A DNA stretch of 64,000 nt from RHLJ01 sp048058975 (GTDB taxonomy: Bacteria > Bacteroidota > Rhodothermia > Balneolales > Balneolaceae): NCBI GenBank assembly GCA_048058975.1, contig JBLLNP010000001.1, forward strand, positions 62,001-126,000, written 5' to 3'. The notes beneath the pieces were generated by a model, which did not search any database, was not told where the DNA came from, and worked only from the letters and a program-made list of their open reading frames with translations. Position numbers and translations under genes: made by a program. Below, piece by piece: positions 15,944 to 24,804 of this stretch (positions are counted from its first letter, which is position 1; every line of letters begins with the position of its first letter).

Positions 15944-18106
15944 ATGAAACCTTCCTCTCGGAAAAAAAAGGGCATAGGTATTTACCTGCTTATTGCTGCG
16001 ATTACGTTTTCATTCTCATTTCTTCTCATTCTTACACAGCAGGTTCAGAAAACGGAACTGGCAATAAGAGATACATTATTTGAAATAAGGGGGCCGCTTT
16101 CTGTTGAAAACTCTCCCATTGTGTTAGTGGCAATTAGTGAAGAAGCGGATGCGGAAATCCCTGATAAATGGCCCTGGCCAGGCAATATTCATGCAAAATT
16201 GATTGAAAACCTGAATCGTGCCGGTGCTAAGGTTATTCTTTTTGACGTTTTATTTTCGCAACAGGATCGTATCAACCCGCAAAATGATACTCTTTTTGCT
16301 GAAGCGTTAGCAAAGTATGGAAACGTGGTTTTGGCGGGAGATGTATTGGTGGATGGGAATGAAATCGAACCCATTTTCCCTCATCCAATACTCCGGCAAA
16401 AAAATCCGAACCCGATTGGCTTCGTAAGTACCTTTCCAGAGGCAGATGGTTTTGTAAGAACCTATAATATTGGAAGAAGATATCGTGATGTAAATTACTT
16501 GATGCTAGGCTTACAGGGACTTAAAATCTATTCAGAAATTGATAGCTCCGAAATAGATGGCTTTGATTCTCAATCAAGCGCCAACTTTCCCACCTTCGAT
16601 TTTGGACATTACAAAATCAAAAGAGATAATCTCAACACATTCATCATCAATTATTATGGCCCGGAGGATTTGTTTCCAACAATATCGTATGAGCAAGTAG
16701 TGGATGATCCAACCTTTACTACGGTAATGGAAGAAGAGGCGTTTGAGATGAATACATTTGATGATCCCGACCTTGGAATTGGTCTGTTATACGATGAGGT
16801 TTTCAAAGATAAAATTGTGATAGTTGGGTCAACAATGCCGGTGTTGCAGGATTTTCATCCTACACCCTTCGCCAGTGCAGATTTACCCCGCCCCGGTTTT
16901 GAAATTCATGCGCATGCTATTCAAACAGTTCTGGATGGGAACTATATTACTCGCCAGAAAGGAGTTTCAAGACTGATAGTAATGTTGTTAGCCACATTGC
17001 TTGTGGTGTTTATTAACCGGAAAGTTGGAGCTGGTTGGGGCTTTGCGTTTATGGCCGTTTTGATGGTTGGATATTATGGGCTGGCCGTTCTTTTATTTCT
17101 GAAAGGTCAGTTCTTTCTTCATGTTTCGGGGGTGATAATCGCCATATTTCTAAGCCAGATTGGAACTGTGGGTTACGAGTTTTTGAATGAACAAAAAGAG
17201 AAGAGGCGTATAAAAGGGATGTTTTCCTCTTATGTTTCACCACGTTTGGTTGATCAAATGATTGAATCGGGTGAGGAGCCAAAACTTGGCGGAGAAGATC
17301 AATTTATAACGGCTTTTTTTAGCGACATTGTTTCGTTTTCAACCTTTTCGGAAAAACTGGAACCGAAGCAACTCGTTACTTTGATCAATGAGTACCTCAC
17401 TGCGATGACTGATATCATCAACAATCAAGGAGGAACCCTGGATAAGTTTATTGGTGATGCCATCGTAGCTTTTTATGGTGCGCCTGTTCCTATAAAAGAC
17501 CATGCGCTAAGGGCATGTATTTCTTCACAATTGATGGAGAAAAAATTAATCGAACTAAGAACTAAATGGGAAAAAGAAGACTGGCCGGAGATTGTCTGGA
17601 AAATGCAGCATCGGATGGGAATGAATACCGGTGATATGGTTACAGGTAATATGGGTTCTGAGCGTAGGTTTAATTATACCATGATGGGCGATAATGTGAA
17701 TCTCGCTGCACGTTGCGAAAGTGGCGCAAAGCAGTATAATGTATTTACAATGGTTACTGAATCAACTAAACAGGAAGCCGAAAAATTTGGGAATGATTGC
17801 CTGTTCAGATTACTCGATAACATTGTAGTTAAGGGCAGAAGCAAACCAGTTAGAGTATATGAGATTGCAGGTTTAAGAACAGACGCGTCACAAGAACTGT
17901 TTGATTGCATCGGTTTGTATGAACAGGGTATGCAGGAGTATTTTAATCAGGAATGGGATAATGCGATCAAACTTTTTGAGCAGGCGCTACCTTTCGAAGC
18001 TCATCTGAAAAATCCTTCCCGGTTATTTATTGAGCGCTGTAAAATGATGAAGCAAAATCCCCCTTCCGAAGACTGGGATGGAGTATATGTAATGACTTCG
18101 AAATAG
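15944..18106 (+). CDS. CHASE2-domain class III adenylate cyclase
   Basis: A 720-residue membrane protein. One transmembrane segment (residues ~12-30) leads to a periplasmic CHASE2 sensor (~35-335; conserved WPWPG and ILFDVLFSQ). Three or so membrane helices follow (~341-412), then a cytoplasmic class III cyclase catalytic domain (~455-640). Metal-binding Asp461 (FFSDIVSF) and Asp505 (FIGDAIVAF) are present, as are Lys501, which selects adenine in this family, and the GDNVNLAAR motif with its Asn and Arg. All key residues are intact, so synthesis of cAMP from ATP is predicted. The C-terminal ~80 residues look like a single helical repeat. It sits three bases after the barrel gene, at the end of the operon. 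The sensed signal is unknown; the FecR partner suggests an envelope cue. Confidence 0.93.
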   Translation: MKPSSRKKKGIGIYLLIAAITFSFSFLLILTQQVQKTELAIRDTLFEIRGPLSVENSPIVLVAISEEADAEIPDKWPWPGNIHAKLIENLNRAGAKVILFDVLFSQQDRINPQNDTLFAEALAKYGNVVLAGDVLVDGNEIEPIFPHPILRQKNPNPIGFVSTFPEADGFVRTYNIGRRYRDVNYLMLGLQGLKIYSEIDSSEIDGFDSQSSANFPTFDFGHYKIKRDNLNTFIINYYGPEDLFPTISYEQVVDDPTFTTVMEEEAFEMNTFDDPDLGIGLLYDEVFKDKIVIVGSTMPVLQDFHPTPFASADLPRPGFEIHAHAIQTVLDGNYITRQKGVSRLIVMLLATLLVVFINRKVGAGWGFAFMAVLMVGYYGLAVLLFLKGQFFLHVSGVIIAIFLSQIGTVGYEFLNEQKEKRRIKGMFSSYVSPRLVDQMIESGEEPKLGGEDQFITAFFSDIVSFSTFSEKLEPKQLVTLINEYLTAMTDIINNQGGTLDKFIGDAIVAFYGAPVPIKDHALRACISSQLMEKKLIELRTKWEKEDWPEIVWKMQHRMGMNTGDMVTGNMGSERRFNYTMMGDNVNLAARCESGAKQYNVFTMVTESTKQEAEKFGNDCLFRLLDNIVVKGRSKPVRVYEIAGLRTDASQELFDCIGLYEQGMQEYFNQEWDNAIKLFEQALPFEAHLKNPSRLFIERCKMMKQNPPSEDWDGVYVMTSK

Positions 18107-18167
18107 CTGTAAACGCGTAGCTAAAAAACTTGATACTTGAAGTCCATAAGCCTTATCTTTAAAGTCT

Positions 18168-18267
18168 TGGGCAAGTCCTATACAGTCAGCTCCCTTTTAA
18201 CTCCGTCAGGGCAGGAATGCAGCAGCGGTACATTGGTCGTAGCGACGTGATATAGGTCGCTTGCCCA
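18168..18267 (+). ncRNA. ffs: Signal recognition particle RNA (4.5S type)
   Basis: About 100 bases in which GGGCAAG (18169-18175) pairs with CTTGCCC (18260-18266). The apical domain has the conserved SRP symmetric and asymmetric loops and GGAA tetraloop: GTCAGGGCAGGAATGCAGCA. The end runs into a T-rich tract that serves as terminator. It binds Ffh for cotranslational membrane targeting. It is the short bacterial form without an Alu domain. Confidence 0.95.
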
Positions 18268-18270
18268 TTT

Positions 18271-19227
18271 TTATTTTAAGGATTTTGCGATGTGCTCAGC
18301 AATCTGATCTGCATGTACTCTTGAGTTCTCAATAAACAACCTGCTGGTATCTAATCCTCCACACACAACACCGGCTACATACATCCCCTTTCTATTGGTT
18401 TCCAGGGAATCTTCTTTATGCACCGGCATGCAGTTTTCGTCATCAGTGAGCTCAATTCCCAATGCATCCATTAGCTCGTAGTTAGGATGATAGCCTGTCA
18501 TCGCCAACACAAAATCATTTGGAATCGTCTTCTCGCCTTCCGGAGTTTCAAGTACAACTTCTCTTTCACGGATTTCCTTTACTTCCGTATTGAAATATGC
18601 ATCGATTTCGCCAAACTTAATCCGGTTTTCGATATCCGGTTTCACCCAGTACTTAACGGAAGGTTTTATCTCTCCATACCGAACTGCCATAGTAACATTT
18701 GCTCCAGAACGGTAACATTCAAGGGCGACATCAACCCCTGAATTACCTGCACCAACAACAAGCACATTCTGCCATGCATAAGGATGTGGTTCATCATAGT
18801 AATGTTTTACTTTTGGAAGATCTTCTCCAGGAACATTCATTTTATTAGCAGATCCATAAAAACCAGTAGAAACCACTACTTTTTGGGCTTTATATTCCGC
18901 TTTGTCCGTTTTTATTTTAAAATTTCCATCCACCCCATCAACTGCGGTTACGGTTTCATAAAGATTGATAGGGAGTTTATAGTGTTCGGATGCTCTCCGG
19001 TAATATTCCAGCGCCTCACTTCTGGTTGGTTTGAATCCATGTGATATGAAAGGAACGTCTCCGATTTCAAGTTTATCAGAAGTAGAAAAGAATGTCATGT
19101 TGGTGGGGTAGTGATACAATGAGTTCACCAAACACCCGCGCTCAATAATCTTAAAAGGTATTCCTCTTTTCTGAAGTTGGATTCCGGTAGCAAGCCCAAT
19201 CGGACCTGCTCCAATAATAATTACCAT
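18271..19227 (-). CDS. YpdA/Bdr-family FAD/NAD(P) oxidoreductase
   Basis: A 318-residue flavoprotein. The FAD-binding GAGPIGLA lies at residues 6-13 and a second Rossmann motif, GAGNSG, near 157-162. The segment NYPT-like (HYPTNMTFFSTSDKLEIGD) and the AMTGYHPNYE stretch are characteristic of the YpdA family, proposed bacillithiol-disulfide reductases that use NADPH. The cysteine reported as redox-active in Firmicute YpdA, inside the first glycine motif (GPCGL), is Ile10 here. No bacillithiol synthesis gene is in the window. The family is secure; the substrate is not. The gene is alone on its strand next to the SRP RNA, with a 60-base gap to the hydrolase gene upstream. Confidence 0.85.
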   Translation of the reverse strand: MVIIIGAGPIGLATGIQLQKRGIPFKIIERGCLVNSLYHYPTNMTFFSTSDKLEIGDVPFISHGFKPTRSEALEYYRRASEHYKLPINLYETVTAVDGVDGNFKIKTDKAEYKAQKVVVSTGFYGSANKMNVPGEDLPKVKHYYDEPHPYAWQNVLVVGAGNSGVDVALECYRSGANVTMAVRYGEIKPSVKYWVKPDIENRIKFGEIDAYFNTEVKEIREREVVLETPEGEKTIPNDFVLAMTGYHPNYELMDALGIELTDDENCMPVHKEDSLETNRKGMYVAGVVCGGLDTSRLFIENSRVHADQIAEHIAKSLK

Positions 19228-19287
19228 AACACTTTCTCTGACTTAAAGAATGAATGAAAATAACATGACCAAGATAAGAATCGTTTT

Positions 19288-20223
19288 CTACGATTGTAAC
19301 CAGTTAATGATGGTTTCATTAAGCCAGTTTCCGGGCGAGCTGATAAACCCCACATGCCCACCGTTTTCTGTGAAAACTGAAGTTATTGAACGGTTCTCAT
19401 GTATGATTTTAAAAGGAGCAAATTCCAGCGGACAAAGTGTGTCTTGTTTGCTATGAATGAGTAGCAAAGGAGTTTTTACATCTCCCAAAAAATTTTTGGA
19501 TGAACAACTTTCATAGTAATGGTCTGCATTTTCAAAACCATGAATGGGAGCAGTAACCTGATCATCAAACCCGTAAATGGTACCGCCATCAAATGACGGG
19601 AGTTCAGGATATTGAGCACGTTTCATCTTCAGTTTTTGAGCAAGAGTTCTTAAAAACCGATAGGCATATACTTTGTTAAAACCTCTTTCCAGATTCAAAG
19701 AGCCAGCTTTTAAATCATAAGGAGGTGAAACTGCAACGGCTTTTTCCACAGGCTGATTTATCCCACCTTCACCAATTGATTTAATCAATGCATTTCCTCC
19801 TAACGAAAAACCTACTGCATAAAGTGGGTTTTTGGGAAATCGGGTTTTTATCCACTTAAAAAAAGTAGCATAATCTGAAGTCTCTCCTGAGTGATAAAAC
19901 CGTTTTTGTTTGTTCAACCTGCTACCACATCCACGAAAGTTTAGCGCAGCTGATGAAAAACCCACTTTCTTAAGATCGAACATCAGGTTTCGAATATAAA
20001 ATCGCTCAGAGGATCCTTCCAGTCCGTGAAAAAGTGCAACTACGGGCTTTTCATTGTTCAAATCAACCAGATCGATTTCCAAAAAGTCATCGTCCGGTGT
20101 GGTTATTTCAATACGTTCAACCGGTACAGGCTTAGCCTCACTAAAAGAAGAAACAACCGTATGTACGTGGCTGTTGAACGCCCACCATGCGGGTTGAAAT
20201 GTATCACTACTAAACTTTTGCAA
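19288..20223 (-). CDS. YheT-family alpha/beta hydrolase
   Basis: A 311-residue cytoplasmic alpha/beta hydrolase. The nucleophile elbow is GFSLGGN with Ser140. The acid is probably Asp261 (SKQDTLCP) and the base His290 (NGGHVGF), giving a complete triad in family order. LFHGLEGSSER (~64-74) forms the oxyanion region, and NFRGCG is typical of the YheT/UPF0017 group, whose substrates are probably esters or lipids but remain poorly known. There is no ATG in the N-terminal part; the first codon is TTG at 20223, directly after the stop of the upstream secreted protease, so the two genes are likely cotranscribed. Confidence 0.88.
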   Translation of the reverse strand: MQKFSSDTFQPAWWAFNSHVHTVVSSFSEAKPVPVERIEITTPDDDFLEIDLVDLNNEKPVVALFHGLEGSSERFYIRNLMFDLKKVGFSSAALNFRGCGSRLNKQKRFYHSGETSDYATFFKWIKTRFPKNPLYAVGFSLGGNALIKSIGEGGINQPVEKAVAVSPPYDLKAGSLNLERGFNKVYAYRFLRTLAQKLKMKRAQYPELPSFDGGTIYGFDDQVTAPIHGFENADHYYESCSSKNFLGDVKTPLLLIHSKQDTLCPLEFAPFKIIHENRSITSVFTENGGHVGFISSPGNWLNETIINWLQS

Positions 20224-23127
20224 TTATTTTACCAGCGTAAGCCGGATGATATCTCTTCCGGAAATACTTTCAAGAACTGCGAAATAAACACCGCTTCCAA
20301 AATCATCCAGATTAACATTGTATCGATGGATGCCTCCCTGGAGGCGTGAGTCAATCACCGTTCTTATTTTTTGACCAAGAATATTATAGATTGAAAGTTT
20401 AACGTTCGAAATTCTATCAAGATTGAATGATATAGTTGTAGAAGGATTAAACGGGTTTGGAAAATTTTGAAGTAAAGTGGTTTGAGTAGGAAAGCTTAAA
20501 TCGGGATCGGTATTAATTTCTGAAAGCTCAAAAATAGACAGAGCTCTGGCGGCATTTACTTGGTCCAGAATTTCCTGTTCGCTTCCGCCGAATGTATATA
20601 CAAAACCAACTGAGATTGAATCTCGAGGGGGAATAAAATAAGGCCCCGAAGCAACTACCGCAGAAACATCTGTATTTAAAGCCTCGGTATTATTCGTTCC
20701 GGCTCTAAGGGATAACGCTTTTTCTGAACGAGAGAAACCATCATAAATATTGAATTGGAATTGGTTTCCTGATCCTTCGAAACCATTTTCAATTGCTAGA
20801 ACAGAAGAGGTATTGGCAAAGTTAGCTACTGCTGCGAAGGGATGTTCGGTTTCACCTTCTTCGAGAATATATAACACATCATTTGGCTGATTGTAATAAA
20901 TAGAATTATTATTGAAATCGCCTATATCCCAATCATTGAAAAGACCAACATATACATCAGAGTAGGAAAGCGTAGCAGATGTATTTTTTATAATGTAGTT
21001 GAGAATAATGGAATTTGATAAGTTTTCTGTTTCAAAAGCATAGGTATTAAGAATAACTTCAGCACCCTGTATTCCACTACGCGAAGAGGGCTTAAATATA
21101 GTAGATCCGTCTGCATCTGAGATTAAACCGGGTTGCTTAACCGTATAAAAAGAAATAGGGGTGAAGTCTCGGTTAGCTGGAGCAGAAGGGGCTTCTCTCA
21201 GGGTATTCGCAATTTGAGTATTAATCTCAAGCATTAATCCACCTTCAAAGAGTAGATTATCTTCACGAAAGTTTGCTGTTTGAGGGTTAGGAACAAAGCC
21301 AATCCCTCCTGATTCATTACCGGAATCATAGAATCCAATATTCCCTGATGGAGTAAAGGACATAGCTAGGTTATTAACTTGCGAAGTATTAAACCTTATT
21401 TCGTTGTAGTCGATAAAAGTAAAATCAGAGTAAGAAAGCCCTGCGTCTTCAAACTCGATAAAGAACTGAGTATCTAAAGTTTGCAAAATTCTTTCATCAA
21501 GACTTATCGGGATATCTACAATTATCTTTTCGTTTGACAGAATGGCTCCAACTTGTATAGTGTTGTCACCCACAATAGTAACGTTGTCAAAAGTGTTTTC
21601 TACATTGAGCACCAAAGAAGAGACGGAAGCTCCAAAGTTCTTTAAATGAAGGCGCATAACACCTTCTTCATTCACATTTAATAGTTCTCCTTTAGCATTA
21701 AGAAACTCAACTGAGTCCACCGAAACTCCCGGAACAGGATCCAGTAGCGCCTGTTGCGCATCAATTCTTCCCTTGCCGAGCTTGTACTCAAGATTTGATT
21801 TATTAGCTTCTTCAATTGAAACGGACGTAGAACGAATTTGATGCTTTAGTCTCTCAGGTCCCCAGTCAGGATATTCTGTTTTAAGTAAAGCTGCTAACCC
21901 GGAGACAACTGGAGAGGCCATAGATGTCCCTTGAAACGTAGAGTATACACTTGTCTCGCTAACGTCAGTCCCTACGGTGCTTCGAACAGTTCCGGTTGCA
22001 AAAACATCTACAGAGTAACCAAAATTGGAATAGTCGGCTATTTCGTCTCCTCTGGTACCTAATGCACCTACCGATAAAACGGTTTCATAACTGGAAGGAT
22101 AATGAGTTATATCTGCACCATCATTACCTGCTGCAGCTACAACTAAAACACCAGCATCATTTGCCATGTTAACAACATCTCGCCCAAATAAAGAAAAGCC
22201 CGACCCTCCCCAGCTACAATTTACAATATCAGCACCGTTAAGTACGGCGTAAAGAATGCCTTCATATCCAAACCCGATAGAGCGTGATTCGTTATTACTT
22301 GTATTGGGATCGTCAGGAACTCCCCCGGCTTTTATTGCCATATAACGAGCATTAAAACCCGTTCCCGCGATGCCTTTATTATTATTAGGAGTGGCGGTAG
22401 CTATGCCAGCTACATGGGTGCCATGAGGATTATTTGAAGAAAAAGGATCATTATCAGGCCTTCTCGCTTCACTGGTGTAACCGCGTTCCCAAAAATCCCA
22501 CCCGAGGTAGTCATCAATAAAGCCATTGTTATCATCGTCTATTCCATTGTTTGGAATCTCATCTTCATTTACCCAAAGTTTATCCGAGAGGTCTTCATGC
22601 TCATAGTTCACACCGCTATCCACAATGCCAATAATAATATCCGAGGAACTGGTACTTATGTCCCATGCCTTATCAAAGTGATGTATATCAACATAATCAT
22701 TTCTTATTGGGTCAGCGGTATTAAGCGTTGTTTTATAAATGTACCTGGGCTCAGCATATTCCACTCCCGGCAAGCTGGAAATTTTACGAGCCAAAGTAAC
22801 CGGGTCTATGTCTGAACTAAATTCAAATTCATAGACATTTTTCAGGCGATCGAAACTTGGAAGCTGTGCTACTTTCCCCTTCAACATCATATTATTTCGA
22901 ATTCGACTTGAGAATTCTTCCTTCCAAATTGAGCGTCCGTAGTTTACATTATGCGTAGTAAACATGGAGGCTTCTGGTGTTGATTTGGATCGATATTCTG
23001 TAGCGGCTTGATCATTCTTAAATTTGATGATAAGCGTGTTATCCATATACTCAGGCGAATTTTCCTGAGTAAAACCAGGAAGCGAAATGAAAAATAATGC
23101 GATTAGTAAAATTGATGACCTTATCAT
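20224..23127 (-). CDS. Secreted subtilisin-like (S8) protease with T9SS sorting tail
   Basis: The start is placed at the ATG at 23127 (967 residues), where a signal peptide begins (MIRSSILLIALFF to FTQE). A longer frame to 23199 would overlap the divergent phosphatase gene. Residues ~25-130 form an inhibitor-I9-like propeptide. The S8 catalytic domain carries Asp170 (GIVDSGVNYEHEDL), His238 (NPHGTHVAGI) and Ser402 (GTSMASPVVSG), all intact. A long beta-rich region of unknown function follows. The last ~80 residues are a type A sorting domain (NFPNPFNPSTTI, then GVYFAVL), read by the type IX secretion machinery for export and surface attachment. It is a predicted extracellular protease for protein degradation. 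The YheT gene follows without a gap. Confidence 0.93.
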   Translation of the reverse strand: MIRSSILLIALFFISLPGFTQENSPEYMDNTLIIKFKNDQAATEYRSKSTPEASMFTTHNVNYGRSIWKEEFSSRIRNNMMLKGKVAQLPSFDRLKNVYEFEFSSDIDPVTLARKISSLPGVEYAEPRYIYKTTLNTADPIRNDYVDIHHFDKAWDISTSSSDIIIGIVDSGVNYEHEDLSDKLWVNEDEIPNNGIDDDNNGFIDDYLGWDFWERGYTSEARRPDNDPFSSNNPHGTHVAGIATATPNNNKGIAGTGFNARYMAIKAGGVPDDPNTSNNESRSIGFGYEGILYAVLNGADIVNCSWGGSGFSLFGRDVVNMANDAGVLVVAAAGNDGADITHYPSSYETVLSVGALGTRGDEIADYSNFGYSVDVFATGTVRSTVGTDVSETSVYSTFQGTSMASPVVSGLAALLKTEYPDWGPERLKHQIRSTSVSIEEANKSNLEYKLGKGRIDAQQALLDPVPGVSVDSVEFLNAKGELLNVNEEGVMRLHLKNFGASVSSLVLNVENTFDNVTIVGDNTIQVGAILSNEKIIVDIPISLDERILQTLDTQFFIEFEDAGLSYSDFTFIDYNEIRFNTSQVNNLAMSFTPSGNIGFYDSGNESGGIGFVPNPQTANFREDNLLFEGGLMLEINTQIANTLREAPSAPANRDFTPISFYTVKQPGLISDADGSTIFKPSSRSGIQGAEVILNTYAFETENLSNSIILNYIIKNTSATLSYSDVYVGLFNDWDIGDFNNNSIYYNQPNDVLYILEEGETEHPFAAVANFANTSSVLAIENGFEGSGNQFQFNIYDGFSRSEKALSLRAGTNNTEALNTDVSAVVASGPYFIPPRDSISVGFVYTFGGSEQEILDQVNAARALSIFELSEINTDPDLSFPTQTTLLQNFPNPFNPSTTISFNLDRISNVKLSIYNILGQKIRTVIDSRLQGGIHRYNVNLDDFGSGVYFAVLESISGRDIIRLTLVK

Positions 23128-23182
23128 AAATACAAGAGGATAATGAACAGTAGATGTAACGTAAATTATAGGTAATAATATT

Positions 23183-24769
23183 TTGGCACAATTGCCCAAT
23201 CATAATAATTCCAGCACCCCTATAAAAAGAATTGCTGCCATTGATTTGGGAACCAACTCCTTTCATGCGGTAATCGTGGATATCTTCTCAGATGGGAGTT
23301 TCAGGAAAGTGGATGATCTGAAAGAGATGGTGCAACTTGCAAAGGGCGGGCTTGGCAAAAGGCTTGCAGATCCGGCTTTTAAAAGGGGGATTGAGGCGCT
23401 GAGAAAAATAAAAGTTTTGTGCGATAATCAGGGAGTAGAGAAGATTTTAGCCTATGCAACGAGTGCGATCAGGGAAGCAGAAAATGGGGGTGAGTTTGTT
23501 CAAAGAAGTATCGATGAACTGGGAATTAAAATAAATGCGATACCGGGTTCAATGGAGGCCGAACTTATTGGTTATGCGGTTCAACATGGTGTAAAATTAG
23601 ATGAGAACCCGGTTTTAATAGTTGATATTGGCGGTGGAAGCGTTGAGTTTATTCTTGCCAATAACAAAAAATTTTTCTTTCTGGCTAGTCGTAAAATCGG
23701 GGTTTCTCGCATGACAGACATTCTTAAACCCTCTGATCCGATTACAAAAGAAGAGATAAATAAACTTGAATCTCATTACGCTCAAGAACTAAAAGAGATT
23801 GAAGATGCTCTCGCAGAGTATCCCACTAAAACCATTATAGGTTCGTCTGGTACTATGCAAAATATTGCATTAATGATTGCAAACAGAAAGGGGTTGCCTA
23901 CCAATGTCACACTAAATGAGTTGGAATTTTCTTCCAAAGACTTTTCATCATTTTATACAGATTTTATCAAACTGGACCATAAGAATAGAATGAAAGTTTC
24001 CGGTTTTGATGTGAAAAGAGTTGATTTTATAAATACCGGAGTTGTTCTAGTAAACTTACTTATTAATAAGTTTGGTATTGAAAAAGTTAAGATTTCCACT
24101 CAGGCACTAAGGGAAGGAATTATCATTCGTTATCTCAAAAAAGATATGATTGGGATTCCCTGGTCCGGTGAGTTTTCAGATCCCAGAAGAAGAAGTGTAT
24201 TTGAATTGCTACGGAAGTGTAACTGGCACGAGGATCATTCCCGCCATGTGGCGAAGCTTTCACTCATTCTTTTTGATGTTTTGAAAGAACACCTTGGCTT
24301 GTTAGAAGAAGATCGTGAATTGCTAGAATATGCTTCGTATTTGCACGACATCGGTTACTATATTTCACACTCTAAGCATCACAAACACGCCTTGTATATT
24401 ATCCGAAACTCCGATTTAATGGGATTTAGGGAAAACGAGATTGAAATCGTTGCTAATGTTTCGAGATATCACCGGCGCTCCACTCCAAAAAAACGGCATG
24501 ATGAATACTGGAAATTGAAGCCACCTGTCCGATCCAGAATTAAAAAACTCGCCGCTATTTTACGGGTCGCTGATGGTTTGGATCGCAGTCATTACCAGAA
24601 TGTTCAGAAACTCAAAGTGGATATTCAGGAAAAGGAACTCAATCTTACCATAGAAACCCTAGACGAACCCCACCTAGAAATCTGGGGGGCAATGAGAAAA
24701 TCCCATCTTCTGAGAGAGGTGGTGGAGAGGAAGGTTGTTATAAAGCGAAATATAGAAATTAAGAATTAG
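23183..24769 (+). CDS. Ppx/GppA phosphatase family protein with C-terminal HD domain
   Basis: A 528-residue cytoplasmic protein of the ASKHA superfamily. The N-terminal phosphate-binding loop is AAIDLGTNSFH (~18-28), the second motif is IVDIGGGSVEF (~146-156), and the third is IIGSSGTMQN (~215-224). The C-terminal half is an HD-type domain (HDIGYYISHSKHHKHA, ~391-406). This architecture hydrolyses inorganic polyphosphate and/or pppGpp, linking it to stringent and phosphate responses. No ATG precedes the first motif; the start is TTG at 23183, or possibly the TTG at 23192. It diverges from the protease gene, leaving a 55-base shared promoter region, and ends in an 18-bp hairpin. Confidence 0.92.
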   Translation: MAQLPNHNNSSTPIKRIAAIDLGTNSFHAVIVDIFSDGSFRKVDDLKEMVQLAKGGLGKRLADPAFKRGIEALRKIKVLCDNQGVEKILAYATSAIREAENGGEFVQRSIDELGIKINAIPGSMEAELIGYAVQHGVKLDENPVLIVDIGGGSVEFILANNKKFFFLASRKIGVSRMTDILKPSDPITKEEINKLESHYAQELKEIEDALAEYPTKTIIGSSGTMQNIALMIANRKGLPTNVTLNELEFSSKDFSSFYTDFIKLDHKNRMKVSGFDVKRVDFINTGVVLVNLLINKFGIEKVKISTQALREGIIIRYLKKDMIGIPWSGEFSDPRRRSVFELLRKCNWHEDHSRHVAKLSLILFDVLKEHLGLLEEDRELLEYASYLHDIGYYISHSKHHKHALYIIRNSDLMGFRENEIEIVANVSRYHRRSTPKKRHDEYWKLKPPVRSRIKKLAAILRVADGLDRSHYQNVQKLKVDIQEKELNLTIETLDEPHLEIWGAMRKSHLLREVVERKVVIKRNIEIKN

Positions 24770-24801
24770 GAATATGTTGCCGCTATTCCTAATTCTTAAT
24801 T
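24757..24801. terminator. 18-bp perfect inverted repeat between convergent genes
   Basis: AATTAAGAATTAGGAATA (24757-24774) pairs perfectly with 24784-24801 around a 9-base loop. The left arm contains the phosphatase stop codon, and the right arm ends three bases before the stop of the M28 peptidase on the other strand. It is AT-rich but long; it probably stabilises or terminates both convergent transcripts. Confidence 0.7.
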
Positions 24802-24804
24802 AGT

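Noticed and set aside
23128..23199. Upstream extension of the secreted protease
   Set aside because: The extra 24 residues precede the signal peptide and overlap the divergent phosphatase gene; the ATG at 23127 gives a normal leader.
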